Below, in pieces: positions 1 to 7,320 of a stretch of 7,985 nt of DNA. Source of the DNA: B75-G9 sp964564905. GTDB lineage: Archaea > Hadarchaeota > Hadarchaeia > Hadarchaeales > Hadarchaeaceae. Location of the stretch: contig CAZMCI010000043.1 in the NCBI GenBank assembly GCA_964564905.1, positions 1-7,985 on the forward strand, in the 5' to 3' direction. Below the pieces are notes generated by a model, which was not told the DNA's origin, ran no database searches, and was given only the letters and a program-made list of their open reading frames with translations. A program made the position numbers and the translations under genes. How positions within the stretch are numbered: position 1 is the first letter of the stretch; the number at the start of each line of letters is the position of its first letter.

Positions 1-174
1 AAGATCGTTCGAACCCTCGGAAGGTGAGGGAGATCCGACGGTCGGTCTCAGCGTTTCTTCTAAGCTGGGATGAGACGATGCACGTTCCGCTGACTGCCCG
101 TGGAGTCAGAAAAAATCCCGGGGACCGGCTGTAGGGTTTGATACGGAATTTTAGGACGGTCGCCGGTTCTCATT
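1..174. other. Left flank without a recognised gene
   Basis: The plus frame from base 3 to the TAG at 132-134 is open from the window edge for 43 codons and could be the tail of a gene that starts to the left. The peptide, which includes VREIRRSVSAFLLSW and ends PGDRL, is not one I recognise. Short pairings are present (CCCTC/GAGGG at 14-30, and GAGA-CCGA against TCGG-TCTC around 30-49), so a structured RNA end is an alternative. No tRNA or rRNA motif fits. Confidence 0.25.
110..128 (-). terminator. Possible terminator of the AEC transporter gene
   Basis: Read on the minus strand, this is a small GC hairpin (CCGG, loop TCC, CCGG) followed by GA and a run of six T, about 50-65 bases after the transporter stop codon. 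Archaeal termination relies mainly on T-runs, so the T6 tract is the main evidence. The hairpin has only 4 bp. Confidence 0.4.
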
Positions 175-1080
175 TCAAATCAAGGCGAAAAACTTGAGCG
201 CGAAGACGATCCCGATGCTCAGAAACGTCGGAAGGAATATACTCTGTGAGGTTGCCTTCACATTCAAACCAAATCTGGAGGCTATTATCATATTGGTAAA
301 TGCCGGAGGCATTAGAGACATTATGAGGACTGTCTCTTTTGCCACGCCCCATGGGTTCGCTAGGAGGATTAGTATCAGAGCCACCATCGGCGATACCACG
401 GTACGAAACACCGTGATGAGCCTCGAGACCTGATTGCGTAGTATAAACAGAGAATCTCTGGAGATTGGAATAACCAATCCAACGAATAAGAGACTCAAGT
501 AAACCGAGGAGATACCGATGTATCTCAACGCATCGAAGGCCTTGGTGGAAACAAACTCCGGGACGATCGGAGCTGCCAGGAACCCTACGAAGAATCCAAC
601 CAGAGGAGGATACGTGATCGCCCGAACCAGCACATTTCTCCTAACCTTCCCATGACCCCAGTATGAAGCCAGGAAAATCCCGATCGTGTTGTGCAGTATC
701 GCGACGGGGACGCTGAACAAGACGGCGGCGGAGAGGTCACCATAGAACGCGTAGATGAGCGGAAACGGCAAAAACATCGAATTGAAGAATGTGGAGTTAA
801 ATACCACCGTCCCTCTCTCCCTGCTGGACAGACCTCTCGAAAGTAAGTAACTTGCCGAGAAACACAGCCCCATGTACGCGAGGGATATTTCGATTAATCC
901 TCCAAATGAGAGGGGGTTGAGCTCTATTTTCATCGCCTCGGTGAAAAGCAGAGCTGGAGCCGCAAAGTATATTATCAAAAACTCCAGATGTCGGGCTTTA
1001 ATGCCAACTCTAGCCCATCTCAGCACGATTCCCAACATCATCAGAACCGGAATCAATACCAGCTTAGTCACATCCTGCAA
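175..1080 (-). CDS. AEC (auxin efflux carrier) family membrane transporter
   Basis: This is a 301-residue, strongly hydrophobic protein with about ten predicted membrane segments, roughly at residues 5-22, 33-50, 58-80, 97-113, 117-141, 153-174, 186-206, 221-241, 250-268 and 280-301. The C-terminal part (MPPAFTNMIIASRFGLN, then an SIFLPTFLS segment) matches the pattern of the Mem_trans/AEC family, and the length of about 300 is normal. AEC members are secondary carriers in the cytoplasmic membrane, often for small organic acids. The substrate cannot be read from the sequence. The start is uncertain: TTG at 1080 has GGGGAT just upstream, and an in-frame GTG lies three codons later at 1071. The gene is divergent from gatE across 100 bases and nothing links the two functionally. 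Confidence 0.85.
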   Translation of the reverse strand: MQDVTKLVLIPVLMMLGIVLRWARVGIKARHLEFLIIYFAAPALLFTEAMKIELNPLSFGGLIEISLAYMGLCFSASYLLSRGLSSRERGTVVFNSTFFNSMFLPFPLIYAFYGDLSAAVLFSVPVAILHNTIGIFLASYWGHGKVRRNVLVRAITYPPLVGFFVGFLAAPIVPEFVSTKAFDALRYIGISSVYLSLLFVGLVIPISRDSLFILRNQVSRLITVFRTVVSPMVALILILLANPWGVAKETVLIMSLMPPAFTNMIIASRFGLNVKATSQSIFLPTFLSIGIVFALKFFALI

Positions 1081-1180
1081 ACGGCATCCCCGTATACCAA
1101 GCGTGCCCGCCTAATAAAAATAAAGACCGAAAGAGCGGACAAATTTTTACAGAGATGTCATGAGATAATGTGGGGGGAAC
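1081..1180. promoter_or_regulatory. Divergent promoter region between the AEC transporter and gatE
   Basis: Two AT-rich stretches stand out. One at 1111-1125 reads TTTATTTTTATTA on the minus strand and is placed to act as the transporter TATA box with a leader of roughly 10 bases. The other at 1141-1149 (AAATTTTTA) lies about 35 bases before the gatE ATG. A GGGGGG run at 1172-1177, three bases before the gatE ATG, may serve as its ribosome binding site, though the spacing is short. Which box drives which gene is inferred from spacing only. Confidence 0.4.
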
Positions 1181-3067
1181 ATGGAACTGGATTATGGAAA
1201 ACTTGGCCTCCGGATTGGATTTGAGATACACCAAGAGCTCAATACTCACAAGCTTTTCTGTAACTGCCCTTCGATTTTACGTGACGAAACGCCGGATCTG
1301 GTGGTGAAGAGAAAGCTGCGTCCCACTCAGAGCGAGATGGGCGAGACCGACCGAGCTGCGCTGGCCGAAGTTCTCAAGGGCAAAGAGTTTCTGTATCAGG
1401 TACATTCCGACACCATATGCCTTGTGGAACTTGACGAGGAACCACCGCATCCCATCAACGAGGAAGCGCTCGACATCGCGCTCGAAGTCGCACTGCTCCT
1501 CAACGCCAAACCTGTCGATGAAGTCCACACAATGCGTAAGATAGTGATCGATGGCAGCAACACCGCCGGGTTCCAGCGAACCGCTTTGGTGGCGACTGAT
1601 GGAGAAGTAAGGGTTGACGGGATGCATTTTAGGGTACCGACCATATGCTTGGAGGAGGACGCGGCTAGAAAGGTAGGCGAATCCCGCGAATACGTGGACT
1701 ACCGTCTGGACAGACTTGGTATTCCGTTGATAGAGATCGCCACAGGTCCAGATTTTTCGGATCCCCATACCCCGGCGAAGGCTGCACTCTACATAGGACA
1801 TCTTCTGCGGGCAACGGGAAAAGTTAAACGTGGCATCGGTACGATTCGCCAGGACATAAACATCTCGATCAGGGGAGGTGCACGTCAGGAAATAAAGGGA
1901 GTCCAGGAGCTGGGACTTATCCCAACCGTGATCGAACACGAGGTGAAAAGACAGCTTTCCCTTCTGGAAATACGCGACGAACTTAAGAAGAGGGGAGCCA
2001 GCCATGTCGAAAAGGAGATCTTGGACATCACGGAAGTTTTTTCGAGAACCGGATCACACGTGATACGCAGGGCGCTTGAAGCTGGAGGCGGAGTATTCGC
2101 GGTGAAGCTCCCAAAATTTGGTGGAATGCTCGGGAAGGAGCTACAACCCGGCAGAAGGTTCGGCACAGAACTCTCGGATAGGGCCAGGCTCTACGGAAGG
2201 GTAAAAGGTCTGTTCCATACGGATGAACTTCCCGGATACGGAATTTCCGAGGAAGAAGTCGAGGAGCTGAAGAAACGGACGGGATGCGCGGCAGAAGACG
2301 CAGCGGTGTTCATAGCTGATCGCAAGGAGAAAGCCGAAGCTGCTCTGCACGCTGTGGTGGAGAGGGCAAACCAAGCCCTTGAGGGAGTCCCAGAGGAAAC
2401 ACGCAGAGCTTTGCCCGACGGGAATACCGAGTTCACGAGACCCCTGCCCGGTGCGGGAAGGATGTACCCGGAAACAGACATCCCTCCGATTCCGATTTCG
2501 TCGTCAAGGGTCAAAAAACTCAAGACAAGACTTCCCGAGCTCCCGGAAAAACGAAAGTCCAGGCTGATAAAGGACTATGGCCTAAGCCCAGAACTTGCCG
2601 AACGCGTTGCCCTATCAGAAAACGGGACCCTCTTCGAGAAACTGGTGGAGAGAACGGGGGCAAACCCAACCCTCATCGCGACGACCTTGGAGGAGACCAT
2701 GGTGAGTCTGAGGAGGGAAGGTGTCAAAACGGAAAACGTGAGGGAGGAAACATTAGAAGAACTCTTCAGACGCGTGGGGAGGGGAGAACTGGCAAAAGAA
2801 GCCGTGCCGGACTTGGTGCGAAGCATCGCTCAGGGGATGGAGGTGGATGAGGCCGTTAAGAAGTTGGGGCTAACGACCATCCCACGGAGCGAGCTGGAAA
2901 AACTGATATCCAGGACCGTGGCGGAACATCGAGAGCTTATAACGGAAAGAGGCATAAACGCCGTGAAACCCCTCATGGGCATCCTCATGGAAAAAGTCCG
3001 AGGGAGAGCGGACGGGAAACTCGTGCACGAACTGCTCCAGCGTGAGATCAAAAAAGCCATGGGATGA
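1181..3067 (+). CDS. gatE: Glu-tRNA(Gln) amidotransferase subunit E (GatE)
   Basis: This is the large subunit of the archaeal GatDE complex in the cytoplasm. It binds misacylated Glu-tRNA(Gln), activates the glutamate with ATP and amidates it using ammonia released by GatD. The 628-residue length is typical and the gene is complete. The GatB/GatE catalytic domain covers about residues 1-275 (GFEIHQELNTHKLFCNCPS near 13-31, RLGIPLIEIATGPDF 178-192, GTIRQDINISI 220-230, and an EIKGVQEL stretch at 237-244). A GAD-type insertion like that of bacterial AspRS lies at about 285-400. The catalytic fold closes with MYPETDIPPI at 428-437, and a helical YqeY-like tail that holds the tRNA runs to the C-terminus. 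The insertion separates GatE from bacterial GatB. No gatD is present in this window. The gene converges with the ROK kinase gene, 8 bases apart. Confidence 0.97.
   Translation: MELDYGKLGLRIGFEIHQELNTHKLFCNCPSILRDETPDLVVKRKLRPTQSEMGETDRAALAEVLKGKEFLYQVHSDTICLVELDEEPPHPINEEALDIALEVALLLNAKPVDEVHTMRKIVIDGSNTAGFQRTALVATDGEVRVDGMHFRVPTICLEEDAARKVGESREYVDYRLDRLGIPLIEIATGPDFSDPHTPAKAALYIGHLLRATGKVKRGIGTIRQDINISIRGGARQEIKGVQELGLIPTVIEHEVKRQLSLLEIRDELKKRGASHVEKEILDITEVFSRTGSHVIRRALEAGGGVFAVKLPKFGGMLGKELQPGRRFGTELSDRARLYGRVKGLFHTDELPGYGISEEEVEELKKRTGCAAEDAAVFIADRKEKAEAALHAVVERANQALEGVPEETRRALPDGNTEFTRPLPGAGRMYPETDIPPIPISSSRVKKLKTRLPELPEKRKSRLIKDYGLSPELAERVALSENGTLFEKLVERTGANPTLIATTLEETMVSLRREGVKTENVREETLEELFRRVGRGELAKEAVPDLVRSIAQGMEVDEAVKKLGLTTIPRSELEKLISRTVAEHRELITERGINAVKPLMGILMEKVRGRADGKLVHELLQREIKKAMG
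3050..3055 (-). terminator. T6 tract after the ROK kinase gene, inside the gatE 3' end
   Basis: On the minus strand a run of six T begins about 20 bases after the ROK kinase stop codon, within the last codons of gatE. It fits an archaeal T-run terminator. With only 8 bases between the convergent genes, any terminator must lie in the opposing coding sequence. The evidence is position and composition only. Confidence 0.4.
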
Positions 3068-3075
3068 CAAGAATT

Positions 3076-4044
3076 TCATTCGAACAGGTGTCTGTAACGC
3101 AATACCGCCGCGACTGCTCCGTAGAGACCCACATCCTCGGAAAGAGGGGTGATTCTTATCTTTGGAATTCGGTTCCTTGTGTACTTTTTCAGATGAGCCT
3201 TTATCGGCCCCATGACGAGCTCTCGACCCTTTAGGACACAGCTCCCCCCCATCGTGATGAGAGAAGGGTCGTAGACATTCACGACATTCGCGATACCTAT
3301 GGCGTTAAGCACCCCTATTTCTTCGACCAGTTTTAGGGAAATTCTGTCCCCGGACCTGGCCCCATCAAACAGGTGTTTTGAAACCATGGAGGAACCGTAT
3401 CTCGAGAGGATGCTTTTCTCGACCATTTTTCCACCTATCTCCTTGAGTCTCATCCTCACAAAGTTTGGGATATTTTTTCCCGAGCAATAAGCCTCCCAGT
3501 GCCCCCTCTTCCCACACCCACACTTCAGCTTTCCAGCAGGATCGACCACCATGTGTCCTATCTCGGCGGCGTTTCCATCTTTTCCCAGAAGCAGGTGTCC
3601 GTCCACTATTGCGCCTCCACCTATCCCCGTCCCGATCGTCACATAAACGAGGTCGTCAGTTTTCCTGCCAGCGCCGAATTCCCGCTCGCCGAGAACCGCG
3701 GCCGTGCAGTCGTTGATCAGATAAACCGGGATTCCCAGCTCGCTCCGGACCGGGTCTGTAAGTGAAACCCTTCGGAATGGGATGTTGGTTGGATCTACCA
3801 GCATCCCCCTTTTCATATCGAGCGGTCCGGTGGAGGCTATTCCAACCCCCTCCAACGCTGAGACCTTGATGCCCGCGGATCCACACAGGGATCTGACCAT
3901 CCTCACTATCTGATCCACCATCGAGTGCTTGGTTCGGACATCCACTTTCTCCTTGGATTGGGCCAGAAATCTTCCCCTGTCATCAGAAAGGACCGCCCTG
4001 AGGTACGTGCCCCCCAGATCCACCCCGGCTGCAAATTTTCTCAC
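3076..4044 (-). CDS. ROK-family sugar kinase (glucokinase-like)
   Basis: This is an ATP-dependent kinase that phosphorylates a hexose or amino-hexose in the cytoplasm. I start it at the GTG at 4044, because GGAGGG lies 6 bases upstream and the protein then begins just before the phosphate-binding motif. That gives 322 residues, the usual ROK length. Motifs: GVDLGGTYLRA (7-17, ATP phosphate loop), NDCTAA (111-116, with D112 as catalytic base), VTIGTGIGGG (135-144), and the ROK signature EIGH (161-164), CGCGKRGHWEAYCSG (175-189). In the zinc site the usual third cysteine is replaced by H182, leaving H164, C175, C177 and H182. The N-terminus of the open frame up to 4203 overlaps the glmS start and does not look like protein. 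The divergent glmS makes a hexosamine role attractive. The sugar (glucose, GlcNAc, ManNAc or other) cannot be decided here. Confidence 0.9.
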   Translation of the reverse strand: MRKFAAGVDLGGTYLRAVLSDDRGRFLAQSKEKVDVRTKHSMVDQIVRMVRSLCGSAGIKVSALEGVGIASTGPLDMKRGMLVDPTNIPFRRVSLTDPVRSELGIPVYLINDCTAAVLGEREFGAGRKTDDLVYVTIGTGIGGGAIVDGHLLLGKDGNAAEIGHMVVDPAGKLKCGCGKRGHWEAYCSGKNIPNFVRMRLKEIGGKMVEKSILSRYGSSMVSKHLFDGARSGDRISLKLVEEIGVLNAIGIANVVNVYDPSLITMGGSCVLKGRELVMGPIKAHLKKYTRNRIPKIRITPLSEDVGLYGAVAAVLRYRHLFE

Positions 4045-4160
4045 GAGGAGCCCTCCAATAGCGTAACTCTCGATACAATTAAAACTCTCTGTTTTCGCAG
4101 TAGTGGGATGCAAAACGTTGTATTTAAGAAGATGTGTCCCCAGCTTGTTTGGGTAATCCT
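4045..4160. promoter_or_regulatory. Divergent promoter region of the ROK kinase and glmS genes
   Basis: A clear TATA box for glmS, TATTTAAG at 4121-4128, is preceded by an A-rich BRE-like element (GCAAAACG at 4110-4117). Transcription would begin near 4150, leaving a leader of about 10 bases before the GTG. GGTAATCC at 4152-4159 resembles an extended Shine-Dalgarno sequence (GGTGATCC) but sits almost against the start. For the kinase, TTTTAATT near 4076-4083 (minus strand) is a candidate TATA box, and the GGAGGG at 4051-4056 is its ribosome binding site. The 4121-4128 box reads CTTAAATA on the minus strand, so it could also serve the kinase with a longer leader. Confidence 0.5.
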
Positions 4161-5966
4161 GTGTGCGGCATCGTTGGGTACATAGGAAAGCGTGACGCTG
4201 CACCTATTCTGCTCGACGGACTCAAACGGCTCGAATACCGCGGATACGACTCCGCCGGAATTGCCACGCTTTCAAAAAAGAAGTTCCACATCAAAAAGGA
4301 CAGGGGGAAAATAGCAGATATCGACCGTAAGCTTGACCTCGCCAGAATGCCCGGAAACGTGGGCGTGGGGCATACTCGCTGGGCAACCCACGGCGCGCCA
4401 TCGAAGGTCAACGCCCACCCGCACGCGGACTGCCATGGAAAGCTTGTGGTCGTCCATAACGGCATTATCGAGAATTACGCGAAACTCAGGAAATTTCTGA
4501 AACAAAAGGGATATCGGTTCGCTTCCGAGACGGACACGGAAGTGATCCCGAACCTGATTTCCTATTTCATGCGACGCGGGGGGAACTTGGAAAAGAGCGT
4601 GAGGTCGGCGGTGGAGAAGCTGAGGGGAAGCTTTGCTCTAGCCATCATCAGCGCTGATGAACCGGACACGTTGATAGCGGTCCGGAAGGAAAGTCCGCTC
4701 ATCGTGGGCGTGGGCAAGGGCGAAATGTTTCTGGCGTCTGATATACCCGCCCTGCTCAAACACACCAATCAGATCATAGTTTTGGAGAACGGAGAGATGG
4801 CCATCATAAAGCCCAGCGGTGCCGTGATCAAGAAAACCGAATCAGGGAACGTGGTCAGAAGGTGTCCGACGAAAGTGACGTGGACCGCAGAGATGGCCGA
4901 AAAAGGAGGATTTACGCACTTTACCCTGAAGGAGATACACCAGCAGCCCGAGGTCATCAAAAACACCTTGCGCGTGCCCCGGGCCGAACTGGAGAAGCTA
5001 GCAAAGTTCCTGCTCGGAGCCGAGCGCGTGTACTTCGTGGCTTGCGGCACTTCATACCACGCCGCGCTTGTCGGAAAGTACGCTCTAGCAAAACTGGCCA
5101 ACCTCTCGGTTGAAGCTGTTATCTCCTCCGAATTTCAGGAGAGTTGCAGGGTGAACGGAAAGACCGCAGTGCTGGGGATCTCTCAGTCTGGAGAAACAGC
5201 GGACACGTTGAAGGCCCTCAGGGTCGCCAAAGAATCCGGTGCGAGAACGGCGTGTCTGACCAACGTGGTGGAGAGCTCGATAACCAGAGTAAGCGACGTG
5301 GTGTGCTACACGCACGCCGGACCGGAGGTCAGCGTCGTGGCAACGAAAACGTTTGCCGCCCAAGTGACATATCTGCTGCTCCTCTCGGTGTATTTGGCCA
5401 GAAGGCGGGGCATGTCAGTGCCGGAAGCAAACAAGCTCATCGCGAGGCTTGGCGAGGTACCCGGCACCGCACGGACCGTGCTCGAAGGAGTCGAACCGCA
5501 CGTGAAAAAGCTGGCAGGGAGATACAGCAAATCCCAGCATATCTACCTTATCGGAAGAGGCATCGGATACCCCATAGTGCTGGAAGCTGCCCTGAAGCTC
5601 AAGGAGATAACGTATATCCATTCCGAGGCAATGCCAGCTGGGGAGCTCAAACACGGCACGCTTGCCCTCATAGAGAAGAAAACTCCGGTGATCGCGGTCG
5701 TCCCTCCGGGAGAAAGCAGAAACAGAATAACGAACAATATAGAGGAGGTGAGGGCCCGCGGGGCCACCGTGATAGCCATAGCCGATGAGAACGACAACAT
5801 CAAAGAACACGCTGACGAGTTCATCCCCATACCTCCCACAGAAGAACTGTTCAGCCCGCTGACCTACATCATCCCGGCCCAGCTGCTCGCTTATTACATG
5901 ACGATCGAACGGGGACAGGATCCAGACCGTCCTCGATCCCTTGCTAAATCTGTAACAGTTGAGTGA
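4161..5966 (+). CDS. glmS: Glutamine--fructose-6-phosphate aminotransferase (isomerizing)
   Basis: GlmS converts fructose-6-phosphate and glutamine to glucosamine-6-phosphate and glutamate, the first committed step to UDP-GlcNAc and related amino sugars. The GTG at 4161 is the right start: it gives MCGIVGYIG, so removal of Met exposes the catalytic Cys. The in-frame GTG at 4134 would bury that Cys. The 601-residue protein has a class II glutaminase domain (about 1-220: RLEYRGYDSAGIA 23-35, HTRWATHG 71-78, HNGIIENY 99-106, SETDTEV 122-128) and two SIS domains (about 280-410 and 450-590: CGTSYH 295-300, SQSGETADT 341-349, VATKTFAAQ 393-401, HSEAMPAGELKHG 487-499). The conserved C-terminal tail is DPDRPRSLAKSVTVE. 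HGT at 498-500 stands where HGP is usual, a minor change. The enzyme looks intact. Its stop codon abuts that of the next, convergent gene. Confidence 0.97.
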   Translation: MCGIVGYIGKRDAAPILLDGLKRLEYRGYDSAGIATLSKKKFHIKKDRGKIADIDRKLDLARMPGNVGVGHTRWATHGAPSKVNAHPHADCHGKLVVVHNGIIENYAKLRKFLKQKGYRFASETDTEVIPNLISYFMRRGGNLEKSVRSAVEKLRGSFALAIISADEPDTLIAVRKESPLIVGVGKGEMFLASDIPALLKHTNQIIVLENGEMAIIKPSGAVIKKTESGNVVRRCPTKVTWTAEMAEKGGFTHFTLKEIHQQPEVIKNTLRVPRAELEKLAKFLLGAERVYFVACGTSYHAALVGKYALAKLANLSVEAVISSEFQESCRVNGKTAVLGISQSGETADTLKALRVAKESGARTACLTNVVESSITRVSDVVCYTHAGPEVSVVATKTFAAQVTYLLLLSVYLARRRGMSVPEANKLIARLGEVPGTARTVLEGVEPHVKKLAGRYSKSQHIYLIGRGIGYPIVLEAALKLKEITYIHSEAMPAGELKHGTLALIEKKTPVIAVVPPGESRNRITNNIEEVRARGATVIAIADENDNIKEHADEFIPIPPTEELFSPLTYIIPAQLLAYYMTIERGQDPDRPRSLAKSVTVE

Positions 5967-5969
5967 TCA
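5964..5969. other. Abutting convergent stop codons (TGATCA)
   Basis: The last codon of glmS (TGA, plus strand) and the last codon of the aminopeptidase-family gene (TGA, minus strand) sit directly against each other and form the palindrome TGATCA. There is no intergenic base, so the 3' ends of the two transcripts must overlap. Confidence 0.95.
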
Positions 5970-6914
5970 CACCTTCAGCTGTCCCTCTTCCATCAAAATT
6001 TTTCCATCCAACCTTACGGTCGGTTTTGTGAAGATTCCATCCACATGAATCCCTGCTTTGACCCTGCCCCCGAATGAGGAATTGTCTCCAAGCGCGATGT
6101 GACATGTCCCCAAAACTTTTTCGTCCTCCAGCATGTTCCCAATCAACCGCGCTTTCGGATTCGTACCGATGCCGAACTCCGCTAGATTTCGGGAGGAAGG
6201 TCCCGCGGTATCCAGCATCCTGAGGAGCTTCGAGGCCCCTCTGCCAGAAATTTTCCTCGCGATCCCGTGCTCAAACCGTATCCTTATTTTACCACGTACC
6301 CTGTCCACCATGGACCCATCGATCACCACCTGACCTTCTGCCGTTCCCTCCACCGGAGCTACCGCGACCTCCCCAGCTGGAAGATTCCCAAAATCACCCG
6401 GCCGGCGATATATTCCGGTATCCGGGCAAATCCTCCGTCCAGCTATGCTGAACACGAGCTCCGTCCCTGCTCGCGTCGTGACCTCCACCCTTTTGACCCC
6501 CTGCAGCTTGGCGGCCACCTTTTTGGTTAATTTGCTTACCTCGCGATAATCTGCAAGCATTGCACCGCTGCTCAGGATATCCTTCGTTATCATTGGCATC
6601 GTCGCAATACGAACTCCTGATCTCGTCGCACGAAGCCGAGCTTGAGTGTGAGAAATGGAATAGGTCGTGGGCGCCAGCACGATATCGGACGAGAGCATGG
6701 CGGCACCGACAAGCTTCGGGGGCTCCTCGCCATGCCTTTTCCCCACGGGCATGCAGAGCAACATGGCGTTTGCACCGACCTCCCTTGCTGCATCGAGGAG
6801 CGACCTTGCTATGGCAAGTCGCGGAGGATCCGTAACCACGAGTACCCGCTCTCCACGTTTCACGCCCATGCATGTTCGGACTGCCACCCTCGCACCTTTC
6901 AGTAACTCGGTCAT
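5967..6914 (-). CDS. M29-like aminopeptidase family protein (aminopeptidase T-like)
   Basis: The 315-residue soluble protein resembles the thermophilic metallo-aminopeptidases of family M29 (AmpT/PepS group, COG2309), enzymes that remove N-terminal residues from peptides with two metal ions. The N-terminal half (to about 140) is an alpha/beta domain starting ARVAVRTCMGVKRGERVLVV. The C-terminal half carries the catalytic pattern: GNLPAGEVAVAPVEGT (E182), NLAEFGIGTNP (E246), MLEDEKVLGTCHIALGDN (E263/E265, H272) and GIHVDGIF (H290, D292). The acidic and histidine positions expected to bind metal are therefore present. It is shorter than the roughly 400 residues of bacterial M29 enzymes, so the activity is inferred, not certain. 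The ATG overlaps the upstream stop in ATGA, with no Shine-Dalgarno before it, which points to translational coupling with the TBP-like gene. Confidence 0.82.
   Translation of the reverse strand: MTELLKGARVAVRTCMGVKRGERVLVVTDPPRLAIARSLLDAAREVGANAMLLCMPVGKRHGEEPPKLVGAAMLSSDIVLAPTTYSISHTQARLRATRSGVRIATMPMITKDILSSGAMLADYREVSKLTKKVAAKLQGVKRVEVTTRAGTELVFSIAGRRICPDTGIYRRPGDFGNLPAGEVAVAPVEGTAEGQVVIDGSMVDRVRGKIRIRFEHGIARKISGRGASKLLRMLDTAGPSSRNLAEFGIGTNPKARLIGNMLEDEKVLGTCHIALGDNSSFGGRVKAGIHVDGIFTKPTVRLDGKILMEEGQLKV
5999..6003 (+). terminator. T5 tract after glmS, inside the opposing gene
   Basis: A run of five T on the plus strand begins 33 bases after the glmS stop, within the 3' end of the opposing aminopeptidase-family gene. 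It is the nearest plausible T-run terminator for glmS. The minus-strand gene has no comparable T-run within the last 60 bases of glmS. Confidence 0.35.
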
Positions 6915-7225
6915 AAAAGTCCATTCTTGAAGAGTTCATCACGGAATGAGACCAAAACTTCGCGCACGGCTCCTTCGTCAGGAGCGTAAATCTCGACGTA
7001 ATTGGTGGGAAAAAGCAAAAGGTAGCTACCGCGTTTGAGCTGAAACTTTACAACATTTTTATTCGACGTGCGTAACCTGCTGACCTTTGGAAGACGGTTC
7101 AGGACCTCTCTGAGGTCTATCTTAGCGCGAAGAACTGTGGTGGCCCTGACTGACCTTATCTTCGGTACATCAAATACGTTGTAGAGACGTGGCATCTCGC
7201 TTACTCGCGGCTCGGCATCGCTCAC
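6911..7225 (-). CDS. Small protein resembling a single TATA-binding-protein repeat
   Basis: This is a 104-residue basic protein. Residues 22-104 follow the order of one TBP half: a strand IRSVRATTVL (23-32), IDLREVLNRLP (36-46, like LDLEKVLDLCP of archaeal TBP repeat 1), VVKFQLKRGSYLLLF (58-72, like the strands ending LLIF before SSGK), a VEIYAP segment, and a last helix VREVLVSFRDELFKNGLL. Archaeal TBP has two such repeats; here there is one. The FPG motif and SSGK loop of true TBP are missing, while the LLLF phenylalanine remains, so specific TATA binding is doubtful. I assign the fold by eye, and the function is unknown. The GTG at 7225 has GGGAG four bases upstream; an ATG at 7195 is the alternative and would still keep the domain. 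It forms an operon with the M29-like gene through a 4-base overlap. A divergent histone-side region lies upstream. Confidence 0.7.
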   Translation of the reverse strand: MSDAEPRVSEMPRLYNVFDVPKIRSVRATTVLRAKIDLREVLNRLPKVSRLRTSNKNVVKFQLKRGSYLLLFPTNYVEIYAPDEGAVREVLVSFRDELFKNGLL

Positions 7226-7250
7226 TTTTCTCCCATGGCAACTGGGGAGC

Positions 7251-7258
7251 TATAAAAA
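7251..7258 (-). promoter_or_regulatory. TATA box of the TBP-like/aminopeptidase operon
   Basis: The minus strand reads TTTTTATA. Transcription would start about 25 bases downstream, near 7230, which makes the message leaderless or nearly so if translation begins at the GTG at 7225. If the true start of translation is the ATG at 7195, the leader is about 35 bases. Confidence 0.6.
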
Positions 7259-7268
7259 TTTAACTTCT

Positions 7269-7313
7269 GCGGCTGGGAAATCTCTCCTGTGAGAGCTGGG
7301 GGATGAGAGCCGC
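7269..7313. repeat. Nested inverted repeat between two TATA boxes
   Basis: GCGGCT (7269-7274) pairs perfectly with AGCCGC (7308-7313) and encloses a second perfect pair, CTCTC (7282-7286) with GAGAG (7291-7295) around a CTGT loop. A further GAGAG copy occurs at 7305-7309. It lies just upstream of the operon TATA box at 7251-7258 and just upstream of the box at 7321-7328 read rightward. It could be an operator between divergent promoters, or an RNA hairpin if transcribed. Confidence 0.5.
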
Positions 7314-7320
7314 TTTCACG

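Noticed and set aside
1..20. GTTCGAAC near the left edge as a tRNA T-loop
   Set aside because: The flanking bases cannot form the 5-bp T-stem in either orientation, and no acceptor or anticodon stem fits.
1277..2005. Minus-strand frame of 242 codons inside gatE
   Set aside because: It is fully antisense to the strongly supported gatE and its peptide has no recognisable domain.
4045..4203. N-terminal extension of the ROK kinase frame
   Set aside because: It overlaps the glmS promoter and start, resembles no ROK protein, and a well-spaced GGAGGG precedes the GTG at 4044.
7269..7313. H/ACA guide RNA on either strand
   Set aside because: The upper stem is only 5 bp, no kink-turn is visible, and no correctly spaced ACA box is clear. 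The pairing is better described simply as an inverted repeat.
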